Shown: piece after piece, positions 37,445-46,681 of the stretch
How the letters are laid out: every line of letters starts with the position of its first letter
Numbering within the stretch: the stretch's first letter is position 1
DNA from: Bremerella cremea
Lineage (GTDB): Bacteria > Planctomycetota > Planctomycetia > Pirellulales > Pirellulaceae
Reading direction: 5' to 3'
Assembly (NCBI RefSeq): GCF_003335505.1
Contig: NZ_QPEX01000010.1
Span: 1,364,001 to 1,428,000 of the forward strand
DNA: 64,000 bases
Translations under genes and position numbers: made by a program
The notes under the pieces: generated by a model
What the model was told of the DNA's origin: nothing
Seen by the model: the letters and a program-made list of their open reading frames with translations, nothing else
Database searches by the model: none

Positions 37445-39109
37445 ATGAAACTTCCCGTGGTATTGATCGCGTTGCTTATCGGACCTGGCTTGCTGATTCT
37501 TTTCAGCACTGCACAGGCGGAAGAAAAGAATTTGCCTGTAAAGGATTTAGTCCTACCTGGTGAGTCCTTTCTGTTAGACGGTCACCCGGCGTTCATCTTG
37601 TGGCCCTCTGCAGATAAACGCCAAGAGCCTCAACCATGGGTTTTGTATGCGCCAACGCTACCGGCATATCCAGATCAACACGAGAAGTGGATGCACCAGC
37701 AGCTCGTGGATGCGGGAGTTGCCGTAGCAGGCATTGATGTGGGAGAAGCGTATGGCAGCCCCGCGGCGCAGGAAGCATTTTCCCGCTTATATGCCGAACT
37801 GACCGAGAAGCGTGGCTTCGCAAAGAAACCATGTCTCTTAGGACGCAGCCGGGGTGGTTTATGGGTCAGCAGTTGGGCAATTCGCAATGCCGACAAAGTT
37901 GCCGGAATTGCCGGGATATATCCGGTGTTCGACTTGAGAACCTACCCCGGCCTACAACGTGCCGCACCGGCATACGGGCTTTCCGCTGAGGAATTAGAAA
38001 AGAGTCTCGACGAACACAATCCCATCTCGCAGGTGCACCGCCTGGCGACTGCGAAGGTACCGGTTTACATCATTCACGGAAATGAAGACCGCGTGGTTCC
38101 CTTGCAAGAGAACTCTCAGACATTGGCCAACACCTACCAAACAGCAGAAGCGGCCGAGTCTTTGGAATTGATCGTGCCTCAAGGACAAGGGCACAATTTT
38201 TGGCCAGGCTTCTTTCACTGCCAAAGCTTGGTCGACTTTACTATCGATCGTGCGCGAGTCGGTGCAGGCCTCAAGCCGCTCCGCCAGCCAGGAAGTCTTC
38301 CGCGCGATCAGGCGGTAGTTTATCGAGATCTCCCCTATGGACAAACCGATGGCACACCCCATCTGCTCGACTTATATTACCCAGCGAATACGACCGGGCC
38401 GGTTCCTGTTGTCATGTGGGTTCATGGAGGAGGTTGGAAAAACGGCAGCAAAGACCGTTGCCCGGCAAGTTGGCTTACGGCACATGGCTATGCCGTCGCC
38501 AGCATCAACTATCGCTTAACGGATCAAGCCCAATGGCCCGCCCAAATCGATGATTGCCGAACCGCCGTGCAATGGCTTCGCCTGAATGCTCACGAATTCC
38601 AACTCGATGCCAAACACATCGGTGTCTGGGGTGGCTCCGCCGGTGGGCACTTGGCCGCCCTGCTGGGCACCTTAGAAGCACCTGCAGGTGAAGAGATCTC
38701 AAGTCGCGTTCAAGCAGTATGCGATTGGTATGGGCCTTCCGATTTGTTGACAATGCCGCCAAACGTGGTCGGCAACGGACGGACCGCAGCCGATGTGGCG
38801 AAATCGAATGGGGCTCAACTTCTGGGTGCTCCCGTGCCAGACATTCCCGAACGAGCGAAACAAGCCAGTGCGTACTACCAGGTTAGTCAGGACGACCCTC
38901 CTTTCTTGATCATGCACGGCAGCCAAGATCCAGGCGTTCCTCTAGCCCAAAGTCAGAAGCTACATGACAAGCTACGCGCCGTGGGCGTCCCATCTACCTT
39001 GCATATCGTGGAAGGTGCTAGGCATGGCGGCAAAGAGTTCCAAACGCCGGAGATACGCCAGACAATCTTGGCGTTCTTCGATCAGTATTTGAAGGCATCG
39101 AAAGAATAG
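37445..39109 (+). CDS. Exported tandem alpha/beta hydrolase (two fused hydrolase domains)
   Basis: This 554-residue protein has a signal peptide (MKLPVVLIALLIGPGLLILF, cleavage near TAQAEE) and two alpha/beta hydrolase domains. The N-terminal domain (about 35-285) resembles prolyl-oligopeptidase-like hydrolases, with nucleophile S135 in LGRSRGG, Asp in HGNEDRVVP and His in GQGHNFWP. The C-terminal domain (about 300-554) has HGGGW, nucleophile S398 in GGSAGG, the acid in HGSQDPGVP and His in GARHGG. Both sites look complete. The start at 37445 was preferred over the upstream frame because of the signal peptide. The C-terminal domain resembles the divergent neighbour, so local duplication and fusion is likely. 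Confidence 0.87.
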   Translation: MKLPVVLIALLIGPGLLILFSTAQAEEKNLPVKDLVLPGESFLLDGHPAFILWPSADKRQEPQPWVLYAPTLPAYPDQHEKWMHQQLVDAGVAVAGIDVGEAYGSPAAQEAFSRLYAELTEKRGFAKKPCLLGRSRGGLWVSSWAIRNADKVAGIAGIYPVFDLRTYPGLQRAAPAYGLSAEELEKSLDEHNPISQVHRLATAKVPVYIIHGNEDRVVPLQENSQTLANTYQTAEAAESLELIVPQGQGHNFWPGFFHCQSLVDFTIDRARVGAGLKPLRQPGSLPRDQAVVYRDLPYGQTDGTPHLLDLYYPANTTGPVPVVMWVHGGGWKNGSKDRCPASWLTAHGYAVASINYRLTDQAQWPAQIDDCRTAVQWLRLNAHEFQLDAKHIGVWGGSAGGHLAALLGTLEAPAGEEISSRVQAVCDWYGPSDLLTMPPNVVGNGRTAADVAKSNGAQLLGAPVPDIPERAKQASAYYQVSQDDPPFLIMHGSQDPGVPLAQSQKLHDKLRAVGVPSTLHIVEGARHGGKEFQTPEIRQTILAFFDQYLKASKE

Positions 39110-39127
39110 GTTCGCACTATTGACGAC

Positions 39128-39225
39128 TGCGCCAGAAATCCAACAAGGGGGACCAACGGAATCCCCGGCAATCGTGGCATTACGGATCGATCGCTACTTG
39201 GATTCCTTGCGCAAACATCAACAAA
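39128..39225 (+). repeat. Dispersed repeat, copy 1 (upstream of Ser/Thr kinase gene)
   Basis: About 98 bases that match copy 2 (63590-63685) in the same orientation. The first 53 columns are roughly 83% identical, for example a shared GACCAACGGAA and CGTGGCA, and the rest aligns more loosely up to a shared ACATCAA. A 52-codon frame with a TTG start (39120-39278) covers copy 1. I cannot say whether it is coding. Confidence 0.5.
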
Positions 39226-39355
39226 AGCCCTTCATTACTCCATCGGACGAGTTGTCTTACCATGCTGGAACTGTGTAGCGTTAATCCCATCTCACAGCTA
39301 CACTTAGTAGAGGTATTTAGGATCACAATGCGAGGGGGAGGTCAAGTTCGACGGC

Positions 39356-42300
39356 ATGGCGAAGCGGCGCAAGGTTGACAAGCAGATGCTGCTGGATTTT
39401 GTGCATGGCAAGCTCGATGCTGCCATGGCCGAGAAAGTGGCTGCTTTTGTCGAGAAACACCCCAAGCTGCAAGACCGTGTCGCTACGCTTCGCCAGCAGA
39501 TGCAAGAAGGCCAGCCTCGCCAGACGCAAACCGACGATGACAGCCCCGCAGAAAATAAGCCACCAAAGCCACGTACCCGCCGTGTTCGGTCGGCGCCTAA
39601 GGTAGAAATTCCTGCGGAGCTCGCCCAGTGCTCTGATTACGAGATTCTCAAGCATCTCGGTCAAGGTGGGATGGGGATCGTCTATCTGGCCAAGAATCTT
39701 GCGATGGGACGTCTTGAAGTAATCAAGGTTCTCAACTCAACCCTCTACGCCAAAGATTCCGCCAAGCAGCGTTTCGTTAACGAGATTCAATCAGGTGGTC
39801 GCCTGAATCATCCGACGATCGTGACGTTCTATCGTGTGGTGCCTCTCGATAATCACCTGGCATTCGCCATGGAGTATGTCGACGGATCGTGCCTGCAGCA
39901 ATATATCAAAGCCAATCATCCCATATCGGTTGAAGTGGCTTGTGCGCTTGGTCAACAAATCGCGGCGGCTCTGCAGCATGCCCATGAGAACGGTCTGGTT
40001 CATCGCGACTTGAAGCCAGCCAATGTCATGGTCTTTCTGCAAGACGGCGAACTTCGAGTGAAAGTGCTCGACTTCGGTTTGGCCAAAGCCATGACAGAAG
40101 CGGCACCCAGTGGTTTGACCCGCGACGGTGCCACTTTGGGTACGCCGGAATACATGGCCCCAGAGCAAATCGTCAATGCGGCCAGCGCCGATATTCGCTC
40201 GGATATCTATAGCCTCGGCTGCACGCTTTATCACGTACTTACCGGCAGCCAACCTTTTGTAGGAACCTTGTACGAAGTGATGATGGCGCAAACTCAAAAG
40301 AATGCGCCTGCTGTGAACCTCGTTCGCCCGGATGTCCCTGAGGCACTAGCCGCCGTGGTAGCACGCATGATGGCGAAAGACCCGGCAGATCGCTTCCAAA
40401 CTCCACGCGAGGTGCAGCAAACACTGCGGATGCTGGCAAACGGTATTCCTCCTCTGGCTCCTCCACCTAATCAAGAGGCATTTTTCGAGACGCCAGATTC
40501 CAGTCTCACCAGCGCGGCATCCATTGGCCCTATTTCCCAAAACGGTTCGAGCATTCTTTCTTTGAACGAAGAAAGCCAGTCTCCCGATTCCCACGCCCCC
40601 GAAGCCCTGCCGGTGCCTTCCCAGACGCGGCTTCGGGAAACAATGCCAAATCAACTCACTTCTTGGCCCCGGCGACTTTCAAGGAACGTGGCCAAGTACG
40701 CGATTCTTATTTCGCTGGCGTTTGTGCTGCTATTTGGTTGGTCGCTTTGGTCGTTATTCAAAAGTGCTCCGGCCGATGGTCTTTTAGTCGTGCGGAATCT
40801 TCCCCCGGACGCGCAAATCAAAGCCGACGGCAAACATCTTTCCCATGGTAAATACTCGAAGCCAAATGAGTTCCAGGCATCGCTTCCTCATGGGCAGCAC
40901 CAAGTTGAAATATTGGTCAATGGAATCGTTGTTCAATCGAAAGAAGTTCTGCTTAAACAGGACATGGTAAGCGAGATCCACTATCAGCCTCCTCCAGACT
41001 TCATCCTGAACTCCCCTACCCTGCAAACCGATCGTCCAGACAACTCCGTTATTCCCAGTCGTCCAAGTATTCCAGATCAAATAGTGGCGAAGCAACCGTC
41101 TCCGCCGCAAGAAACGCCACCCCCTCCTCCTCGCATTCCTGCGGTAACCGAGATTGGCTCGTTCTATCCGTACCGTAAAATTGCCGCAGACCAGCCTGAC
41201 AATTGGCATCCGCTGTTTGAAAATCGTCAGGTAACTCCCTCTCTGGCAAGTTTGCAACGCGACGACCAGCAAGGCATCCGCGTCAATCGCCTCAACGATT
41301 TGCTTGGCACAGCGGATACAGCCAAACGTTTGCTACTTTCCAATTCTCCCGTCACCAACGCCCACATACGCATACTTTATCGTCAGTTGACCGCTACCGG
41401 TAAAGCTTCGCTATTGGTGAATTGCCAATCCTTAGGTAACGGCAAGTTCAAAGGATACTCACTTCCAATTGCGGGCGATTCCGTTGGCTATGTGAACTTG
41501 CACCTTCCTTCAGATCCCACGGAAACCCCAATCGGCAAGTTTGCCCATTGGCAGATCTCGCGAAATAATTGGCACACGGTTGACCTAGTCATCCAAGGCA
41601 ACAAGGCTCAATTTTGGCTTGACGGCAAAGCGACTTTCGCTTTTACCGACGTCAGTAGCCCACTGGGCAGAATTGGACTTTACCGAGAGCCTGGTATCGA
41701 GGTTCGCTCGCTTCGTTATCGCCCCTTAGACGGTTCTATCCGCTTTAACGGCATACCAAGTCAAGACTCTACCCGAGCTGCGCAACCGAGCAACAAACGT
41801 CCCACGCCAACCAATTCGGCGATGGACATTGCAACGAAGCCTAGCGATTCGGCAACAACCCAGCCAAGTTCAGATCCCTCTACCGATCTTGAGACGACGC
41901 CGCAAGCATTGATGATAGAACAGCAACTCAACGCGCGCATCGCATCGTACCACAACCAGTTGTCGTCCCATTTACGCTCGCTTGAAACCTATTTGAAACA
42001 AGAAGAAACCAAAGCAAATTCAAGCGGCGGTTCCGGGGGCATGCGTCGCACGGCAGAGCTCCTTCAATTTAGAGATAATTTTGCCTCCACTATGGTGGTC
42101 GATCCCAATGTCATGAGCCAACTTTCAAGCCCGCCGCCAGATGTGCCCCAATTGATTTCGGCCTGCGAAAACGCAATCGCCCAGTACAAGGTCATAGGCG
42201 CCGTCAATCGCGCCAATCGACTACGACAAGAGCTAGAGTATTTCAAAAATTACTACCCTGTACCGTTATTGGACGAACTGCTTGGCTCAGAGCTGGTCGA

Positions 42301-42763
42301 GAACGGCAGCTTTGAAACAACCGACGTGAATGGCGTTCCTCTTCCCTGGAAAGCAGCATCAGGGGATTGGGAGGTCGAGCCACATCAGCACCCTTCGGAT
42401 CTTGGAAAGCGATATTTAATTGCCAACGGCACAAAGGATGGCGAGATATCTCAGATCATTGATTTTTCGAGAACTGCCATCACGTCCGATTACTTTCTGC
42501 TTAGCGGTATGCTGAAAAACGACGACCCGAAATATGTTCAAGCGAAATTACGCATTACCTACCTGAAAGATCGCGAAGGGCCAACAATTTTGGCCTATGA
42601 GAGTAGCCTTCCTCAGAACAACGCTTGGGCTCCTGTTGCCCTGCTTGTCCCCATTCCGCAATATGCTCGTTTCGCTCGGATTAGCTTGATTTCTGATCGG
42701 AAGAGAAGCTCGAAGTATTTTGCAAGATTTGACAATATCTCCTTCCGCCCCTTAACCAAGTAG
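39356..42763 (+). CDS. Transmembrane Ser/Thr protein kinase with large extracytoplasmic region
   Basis: This 1135-residue receptor-type kinase has a short N-terminal helical segment (DFVHGKLDAAMAEKVAAFV) followed by a Hanks-type kinase domain (about 97-365). It shows a glycine loop (LGQGGMGIVYLA), invariant Lys in VIKVL, catalytic H216-R-D218-L-K, DFGLA and a GTPEYMAPE activation segment. A Ser/Pro-rich linker leads to a membrane helix at about 448-468. The extracytoplasmic part includes a PEGA-like segment, a LamG/DUF1080-like beta-sandwich (about 605-790), a Ser/Thr-rich spacer and a coiled-coil stretch. A C-terminal carbohydrate-binding-like domain begins near ENGSFETTDVNG. The signal it senses is unknown. 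A two-FHA-domain gene lies directly downstream. Confidence 0.92.
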   Translation: MAKRRKVDKQMLLDFVHGKLDAAMAEKVAAFVEKHPKLQDRVATLRQQMQEGQPRQTQTDDDSPAENKPPKPRTRRVRSAPKVEIPAELAQCSDYEILKHLGQGGMGIVYLAKNLAMGRLEVIKVLNSTLYAKDSAKQRFVNEIQSGGRLNHPTIVTFYRVVPLDNHLAFAMEYVDGSCLQQYIKANHPISVEVACALGQQIAAALQHAHENGLVHRDLKPANVMVFLQDGELRVKVLDFGLAKAMTEAAPSGLTRDGATLGTPEYMAPEQIVNAASADIRSDIYSLGCTLYHVLTGSQPFVGTLYEVMMAQTQKNAPAVNLVRPDVPEALAAVVARMMAKDPADRFQTPREVQQTLRMLANGIPPLAPPPNQEAFFETPDSSLTSAASIGPISQNGSSILSLNEESQSPDSHAPEALPVPSQTRLRETMPNQLTSWPRRLSRNVAKYAILISLAFVLLFGWSLWSLFKSAPADGLLVVRNLPPDAQIKADGKHLSHGKYSKPNEFQASLPHGQHQVEILVNGIVVQSKEVLLKQDMVSEIHYQPPPDFILNSPTLQTDRPDNSVIPSRPSIPDQIVAKQPSPPQETPPPPPRIPAVTEIGSFYPYRKIAADQPDNWHPLFENRQVTPSLASLQRDDQQGIRVNRLNDLLGTADTAKRLLLSNSPVTNAHIRILYRQLTATGKASLLVNCQSLGNGKFKGYSLPIAGDSVGYVNLHLPSDPTETPIGKFAHWQISRNNWHTVDLVIQGNKAQFWLDGKATFAFTDVSSPLGRIGLYREPGIEVRSLRYRPLDGSIRFNGIPSQDSTRAAQPSNKRPTPTNSAMDIATKPSDSATTQPSSDPSTDLETTPQALMIEQQLNARIASYHNQLSSHLRSLETYLKQEETKANSSGGSGGMRRTAELLQFRDNFASTMVVDPNVMSQLSSPPPDVPQLISACENAIAQYKVIGAVNRANRLRQELEYFKNYYPVPLLDELLGSELVENGSFETTDVNGVPLPWKAASGDWEVEPHQHPSDLGKRYLIANGTKDGEISQIIDFSRTAITSDYFLLSGMLKNDDPKYVQAKLRITYLKDREGPTILAYESSLPQNNAWAPVALLVPIPQYARFARISLISDRKRSSKYFARFDNISFRPLTK

Positions 42764-42825
42764 CCAACCCACCAGAGTTTTGCCTGCCAGCAATCAGGCA
42801 CCCGTAATACCTGTTCTTGCCAAAG

Positions 42826-43641
42826 ATGCCTTCCATGAGTGACCTTCAAGATCGTCATACTTTGTTAGAATCGAACGACGACTCCGCGTCAGTTCCAGCA
42901 CGAACTTCCAAGCGATCCCAGAATCAAACTCATCCCCCCGATGCCGAACTTTTCCGTCCCACACAACGTCCTCCAGTCTCGATTTTGACCGTCTGCGACG
43001 ATGGCAAACGAAGTGGCGAGACGCTTCGCCTACGCGACAACGTATTCCAAATTGGGCGGACGGAGGGAGACCTTTGCCTTTCTCACGACGAACTTATCTC
43101 GTCACGCCACGTTTCGATTACCAGAGAATTCGTCGACAATCAGCACCGACTCAAGATTGCCGATCTGCAAAGCCGCAACGGTTTGTTCTTCAAAATCGTT
43201 AAGTCGAGGCTAGAAGATCAGGTTGAAGTGATCATCGGTGCCGGAAAGTACCGTTTTGAACTTCCCCCTGGCGTTCCTTCTCAGGCCTCTCCTCCCGAAA
43301 TTACCTCAGGCGGCACCGTTTCCTTGGAATCGGCCACGGATGTCCAAGCCCCGGCCTGGGTCGAGCTCTTACCTGGTGGAAAGACCTCGACCACCTTGCT
43401 GGTAGAACCGGAATACTGGATCGGTCGAGGCAAAACGTGCCGTATTCGCCGCGAGAACGATGCTTTCGCCAGCCGCAAACATGCTTTATTGCTGCGTAGC
43501 GAGAGTGGTCGGTGGTCGATCAAAAATAATAAATCCGTTAACGGCGTTTGGCTACGCATGCCCCAGGCCACCCTCGCTCCCGGCCAACACTGCGAATTTC
43601 GGATCGGCGAGCAATTGTTTCACCTCAAATTTGGGGCCTGA
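42826..43641 (+). CDS. Two-FHA-domain phosphopeptide-binding protein
   Basis: This soluble 271-residue protein has two forkhead-associated domains. The first (about 50-150) contains FQIGRTEGDLCLSHDELISSRHVSI and DLQSRNGLFF. The second (about 180-268) contains WIGRGKTCRIRRENDAFASRKHALL and NKSVNGVWL. FHA domains bind phosphothreonine, so it is a natural reader of the kinase encoded 62 bases upstream. That pairing is inferred from position. The start is ATG 42826 or the ATG at 42835, since neither has a strong ribosome binding site. Confidence 0.85.
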   Translation: MPSMSDLQDRHTLLESNDDSASVPARTSKRSQNQTHPPDAELFRPTQRPPVSILTVCDDGKRSGETLRLRDNVFQIGRTEGDLCLSHDELISSRHVSITREFVDNQHRLKIADLQSRNGLFFKIVKSRLEDQVEVIIGAGKYRFELPPGVPSQASPPEITSGGTVSLESATDVQAPAWVELLPGGKTSTTLLVEPEYWIGRGKTCRIRRENDAFASRKHALLLRSESGRWSIKNNKSVNGVWLRMPQATLAPGQHCEFRIGEQLFHLKFGA

Positions 43642-43806
43642 CAATTGTCTAGCGAGTTAGTGCCTCCCCCAATCGCACGGGCCTCTTAAATTACGCCTGC
43701 CAATACGGCGAATTGGGAAGTCACACGGTTAACTAGGCTGCCCAAAAAGCGGGTACGAGGTAAAATTCCATGATGGAATCTTGTACACCCTAAATCCCCA
43801 AAGTTC

Positions 43807-45192
43807 ATGGCAGACAATTCCAACGTTCCAGAGGACTCCCCCCCTCCGGCAGAGAACCCCCAGCAAGGCAAGCCAGCGGAGCACGTCCCCTTTACGCTGA
43901 CAGCGGATAAGGTGCGCAAATTCCCCACCACCTCTGGTGTCTATATCTTTAAAGACGATAAGGGACGCGTGATTTACGTGGGCAAGGCGAAGAACCTACG
44001 CTCGCGGGCGAGTTCCTATTTTCTGGCCGAAGCTGCGGTCGATCAGCGCACCGGCTATTGGGTGAACGAGATTGCCGATGCCGACTTCCTGGAGACCGAA
44101 AACGAGGTCGACGCCCTCCTGGCCGAATCACGGCTCATCAAAGATGTCCAGCCAAAATACAACAAGGAACAAAAAGACGACAAAACGTTCCCCTACCTGA
44201 TGATCACCCAACGTGAGGACTTCCCACGGGTGGAGTTCACGCGGGAACCACGCGACAAGAACGCCAAGCTGTACGGTCCCTTCGCTAGTGCCAGTGCGCT
44301 GCGTGGAGCCATTCAAGTGCTGCAGCGTATTTTCAAATTTCGCACCTGCGACCTCGATATCGACGAAACGGATGAACGCTGGAAGTGGTTTCGCCCGTGC
44401 CTTCTCGCCAGCATCGATCAATGCACCGCGCCCTGTAACCTCAGGATCAGTAAAGAAGAATACCGCAAGGATATTCGTCGCCTGCAGATGTTTCTGGAAG
44501 GCAACGGGACGCGTCTGGTGAAGCAGCTCCAAGAAGAGATGCGAGAAGCCTCCAAAAACCTGGAATTCGAGAAAGCGGCCAAGTTACGCGACGAGATCAC
44601 CATGCTCGACCGCCTCGACGAACGGGGCGAGTTGGAAACTCATGCCCAACCCGAGGTGTTTTATGTCGATCCCAAAAAGGGACTAGCTGGCCTGCGTAAA
44701 GTACTCGGCCTGACGACGACACCACGGACGATTGAAGGGGTCGACATTGCTCACCTCGGTGGCAGTGACACGGTAGCCAGCCTGGTGCAGTTTTTGGATG
44801 GCCTCCCTTTCAAGCCAGGTTATCGCCGCTTTAAGATTCGTGGCGTTGACGGCATAGACGACTTTCGCAGCATCCACGAAGTAGTCGCGCGGCGATTCAA
44901 ACGCCTGAGTGACAATTCCGAGGTCTTCCCTGATATTCTCTTAATTGATGGTGGTAAAGGGCAACTTAACGCCGCCATGGCAGCTTTTCGCGATCTGCGG
45001 ATTGAACCTCCTACGGTCATCTCGCTTGCCAAGCGAGACGAAGAAATTTATCGCCCCGGCGAAAGCGAACCAATTCGCTTGAGTCGACACTCATTTGCGT
45101 TGCGGTTACTGCAGTACGTTCGTGACGAATCTCACCGCTTCGCGCAGCACTACCACCATTTGCTGCGGGAAAAACGAACGTTCGATCGATAG
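43807..45192 (+). CDS. uvrC: UvrC-like excinuclease subunit lacking the C-terminal HhH domain
   Basis: This 461-residue protein starts with a GIY-YIG nuclease domain (SGVYIF at 43-48, IYVGKAKNLRSR at 56-67). A UvrB-binding UVR region follows (LEFEKAAKLRDEI near 258), and the RNase H-like endonuclease region includes VDIAHLGGSD, ILLIDGGKGQLNAA and the terminal ESHRFAQHYHHLLREKR. Standard UvrC (about 600 residues) goes on into a helix-hairpin-helix pair, which is absent here: the frame stops cleanly with TAG right after the RNase H-like part. It may make both incisions without HhH, or be a specialised short form. The frame from 43807 is intact; about 25 low-complexity N-terminal residues may be extra. 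Confidence 0.88.
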   Translation: MADNSNVPEDSPPPAENPQQGKPAEHVPFTLTADKVRKFPTTSGVYIFKDDKGRVIYVGKAKNLRSRASSYFLAEAAVDQRTGYWVNEIADADFLETENEVDALLAESRLIKDVQPKYNKEQKDDKTFPYLMITQREDFPRVEFTREPRDKNAKLYGPFASASALRGAIQVLQRIFKFRTCDLDIDETDERWKWFRPCLLASIDQCTAPCNLRISKEEYRKDIRRLQMFLEGNGTRLVKQLQEEMREASKNLEFEKAAKLRDEITMLDRLDERGELETHAQPEVFYVDPKKGLAGLRKVLGLTTTPRTIEGVDIAHLGGSDTVASLVQFLDGLPFKPGYRRFKIRGVDGIDDFRSIHEVVARRFKRLSDNSEVFPDILLIDGGKGQLNAAMAAFRDLRIEPPTVISLAKRDEEIYRPGESEPIRLSRHSFALRLLQYVRDESHRFAQHYHHLLREKRTFDR

Positions 45193-45260
45193 CTTCAAGC
45201 GAAACGGTCGGCTAAACTCGGTAACCTGAACCTACCCAATTCGGCACGGAGGCAAGCGGC

Positions 45261-46283
45261 ATGGCTCGCAACGAGCAACTCATTCGGCAGCACAAGATCT
45301 TGCAAATCCTTGAACGATATCGCTATGGTTGCCTCTTAGAAGAGATCCGCGATTCGCTAGTGGATGAATTGGGCCTCTCATCGCTGCACACGCGTACGGT
45401 GCGCCGTGATATCGAGTCGCTTCAATCGGCTGGTCTCGATATCGACGTCCACGATTCTGGCCGAGGGCGTGTCTGGAAACTTGGTTCCAGTGGCCGAGGC
45501 ATGCACAAGATCACCGCGTCAGCGACCGAGTTGATCGCCCTTTCGCTGGGGCGCGACTTGCTGTTGCCTCTTTCTGGCACGCCGTTTTGGGTGGGTATTG
45601 AATCGTTTTGGACCAAGATTCAGGAACAGCTTCCTGAAACAACCTGGGACCACTATCGTAAATATCGCCAAGTGCTTTATGTCACCGGCTTGGCCGCGAA
45701 GAATTACTCGTCGCAGGAAGGTACCCTCAAAAACTTAAACCGAGCGATCCACCAGCATCGGGTTGTGGAAGTCGCCTACCAAAAACCTGGGCAACCTTCT
45801 CCCAATCAGCGCAGATTAGAGCCTTACGGAATCGTCTTCCACCAAGGGAGCATCTATATCGTGGCCGCTGCGAATGAACTTCCTCCAGACGATCCCAACC
45901 GAATCCGTCATTGGAAGCTCGATCGTTTCAAGAAGGCAGAAGTCACGGACGACTATTTCAAGCTTCCCAAAGACTTCGACCTCGAAAAACACCTGGGAGG
46001 TTCGATCGGGATTTTTGCGGCCCACAAGCCGATGGACTTTAAAATCAAGATCTCGGCGATCGCCGCCAACTGGGTTATTGAAGACCCTTGGCACCCAGAA
46101 CAATTGGTTGAACCTCAGGATGATGGTTCCATTGTTCTGACCGTAAAGGCTGCGCATGAGCTCGAAATTATCCCTCGCGTGTTAGCCTTAGGCCCGGAAG
46201 CGGAAGTCCTGGCCCCCAAATCGACGCGAGAAGCGATCAAGGCCCGCGTGCTGAAAATGGCCGAAGTCTACGAGAAACGCTGA
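45261..46283 (+). CDS. WYL domain transcriptional regulator
   Basis: This 340-residue protein has an N-terminal winged helix-turn-helix (about 1-75, including ILEILERYRYG-like and TRTVRRDIESLQSAGLDI) and a WYL domain (about 160-320) in which the usual motif is diverged to EPYGIVFHQGSIYIVAA. A C-terminal WCX-like extension follows. WYL regulators sense nucleic acid or nucleotide ligands and often control DNA damage or phage defence genes. Here it converges on the DNA-repair-type operon on the other strand. Its stop overlaps the tail of the gamma-glutamylcyclotransferase-like gene by 16 bases. Confidence 0.88.
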   Translation: MARNEQLIRQHKILQILERYRYGCLLEEIRDSLVDELGLSSLHTRTVRRDIESLQSAGLDIDVHDSGRGRVWKLGSSGRGMHKITASATELIALSLGRDLLLPLSGTPFWVGIESFWTKIQEQLPETTWDHYRKYRQVLYVTGLAAKNYSSQEGTLKNLNRAIHQHRVVEVAYQKPGQPSPNQRRLEPYGIVFHQGSIYIVAAANELPPDDPNRIRHWKLDRFKKAEVTDDYFKLPKDFDLEKHLGGSIGIFAAHKPMDFKIKISAIAANWVIEDPWHPEQLVEPQDDGSIVLTVKAAHELEIIPRVLALGPEAEVLAPKSTREAIKARVLKMAEVYEKR

Positions 46284-46681
46284 TTTGGCCCGCGCCACGT
46301 TACGAAGCCTTGGGCATCGGCAGGGACCAACGCGTGGCTAGGCAATATTGGTTGATTGTAAACGTAAACCATCGCAGAAATCGGCTGTCCGTCTAACGTT
46401 TCACACTCGATCACCTCGCGCGAATAAAGCGACGGGTAGCCTTCCACCTCGTCCAATACTTCCAATATTCTCGCTTCTTGACTGGCCGGGAACAACCAAA
46501 TTTCCCCCAGCACCCGCGTTTCCCCTTCCAGCTTCAAACCAGGGTAGTCGGCCACTTCCCAGAGAGAGCCAGGGATCGATCCTCGCAGGACCGCAAGTGG
46601 TCGGGCAGGCCAATGCTTCTCGCGGACTTCCCCACGTTTTAGCGTTCCATAGGCAAAAAAAGCGACGACTTCGTCAGGCAT
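46268..46681 (-). CDS. Gamma-glutamylcyclotransferase-like (AIG2/BtrG fold) protein
   Basis: This 137-residue soluble protein has the family signature near the N-terminus (FFAYGTLKRGEV) and a conserved Glu in VLDEVEGYPSLYSREVI. Relatives release 5-oxoproline from gamma-glutamyl amines. The start at ATG 46681 overlaps the end of the SMC-like gene by eight bases, so it is the last gene of a five-gene coupled operon. A TTG two codons upstream is less likely. Its link with recombination enzymes is unexplained and may be chance. Confidence 0.83.
   Translation of the reverse strand: MPDEVVAFFAYGTLKRGEVREKHWPARPLAVLRGSIPGSLWEVADYPGLKLEGETRVLGEIWLFPASQEARILEVLDEVEGYPSLYSREVIECETLDGQPISAMVYVYNQPILPSHALVPADAQGFVTWRGPNQRFS

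Noticed and set aside
42781-42800. TGCCTG/CAGGCA hairpin between the kinase and FHA genes
   Set aside because: Only six pairs and no T-run, so not supported as a terminator.
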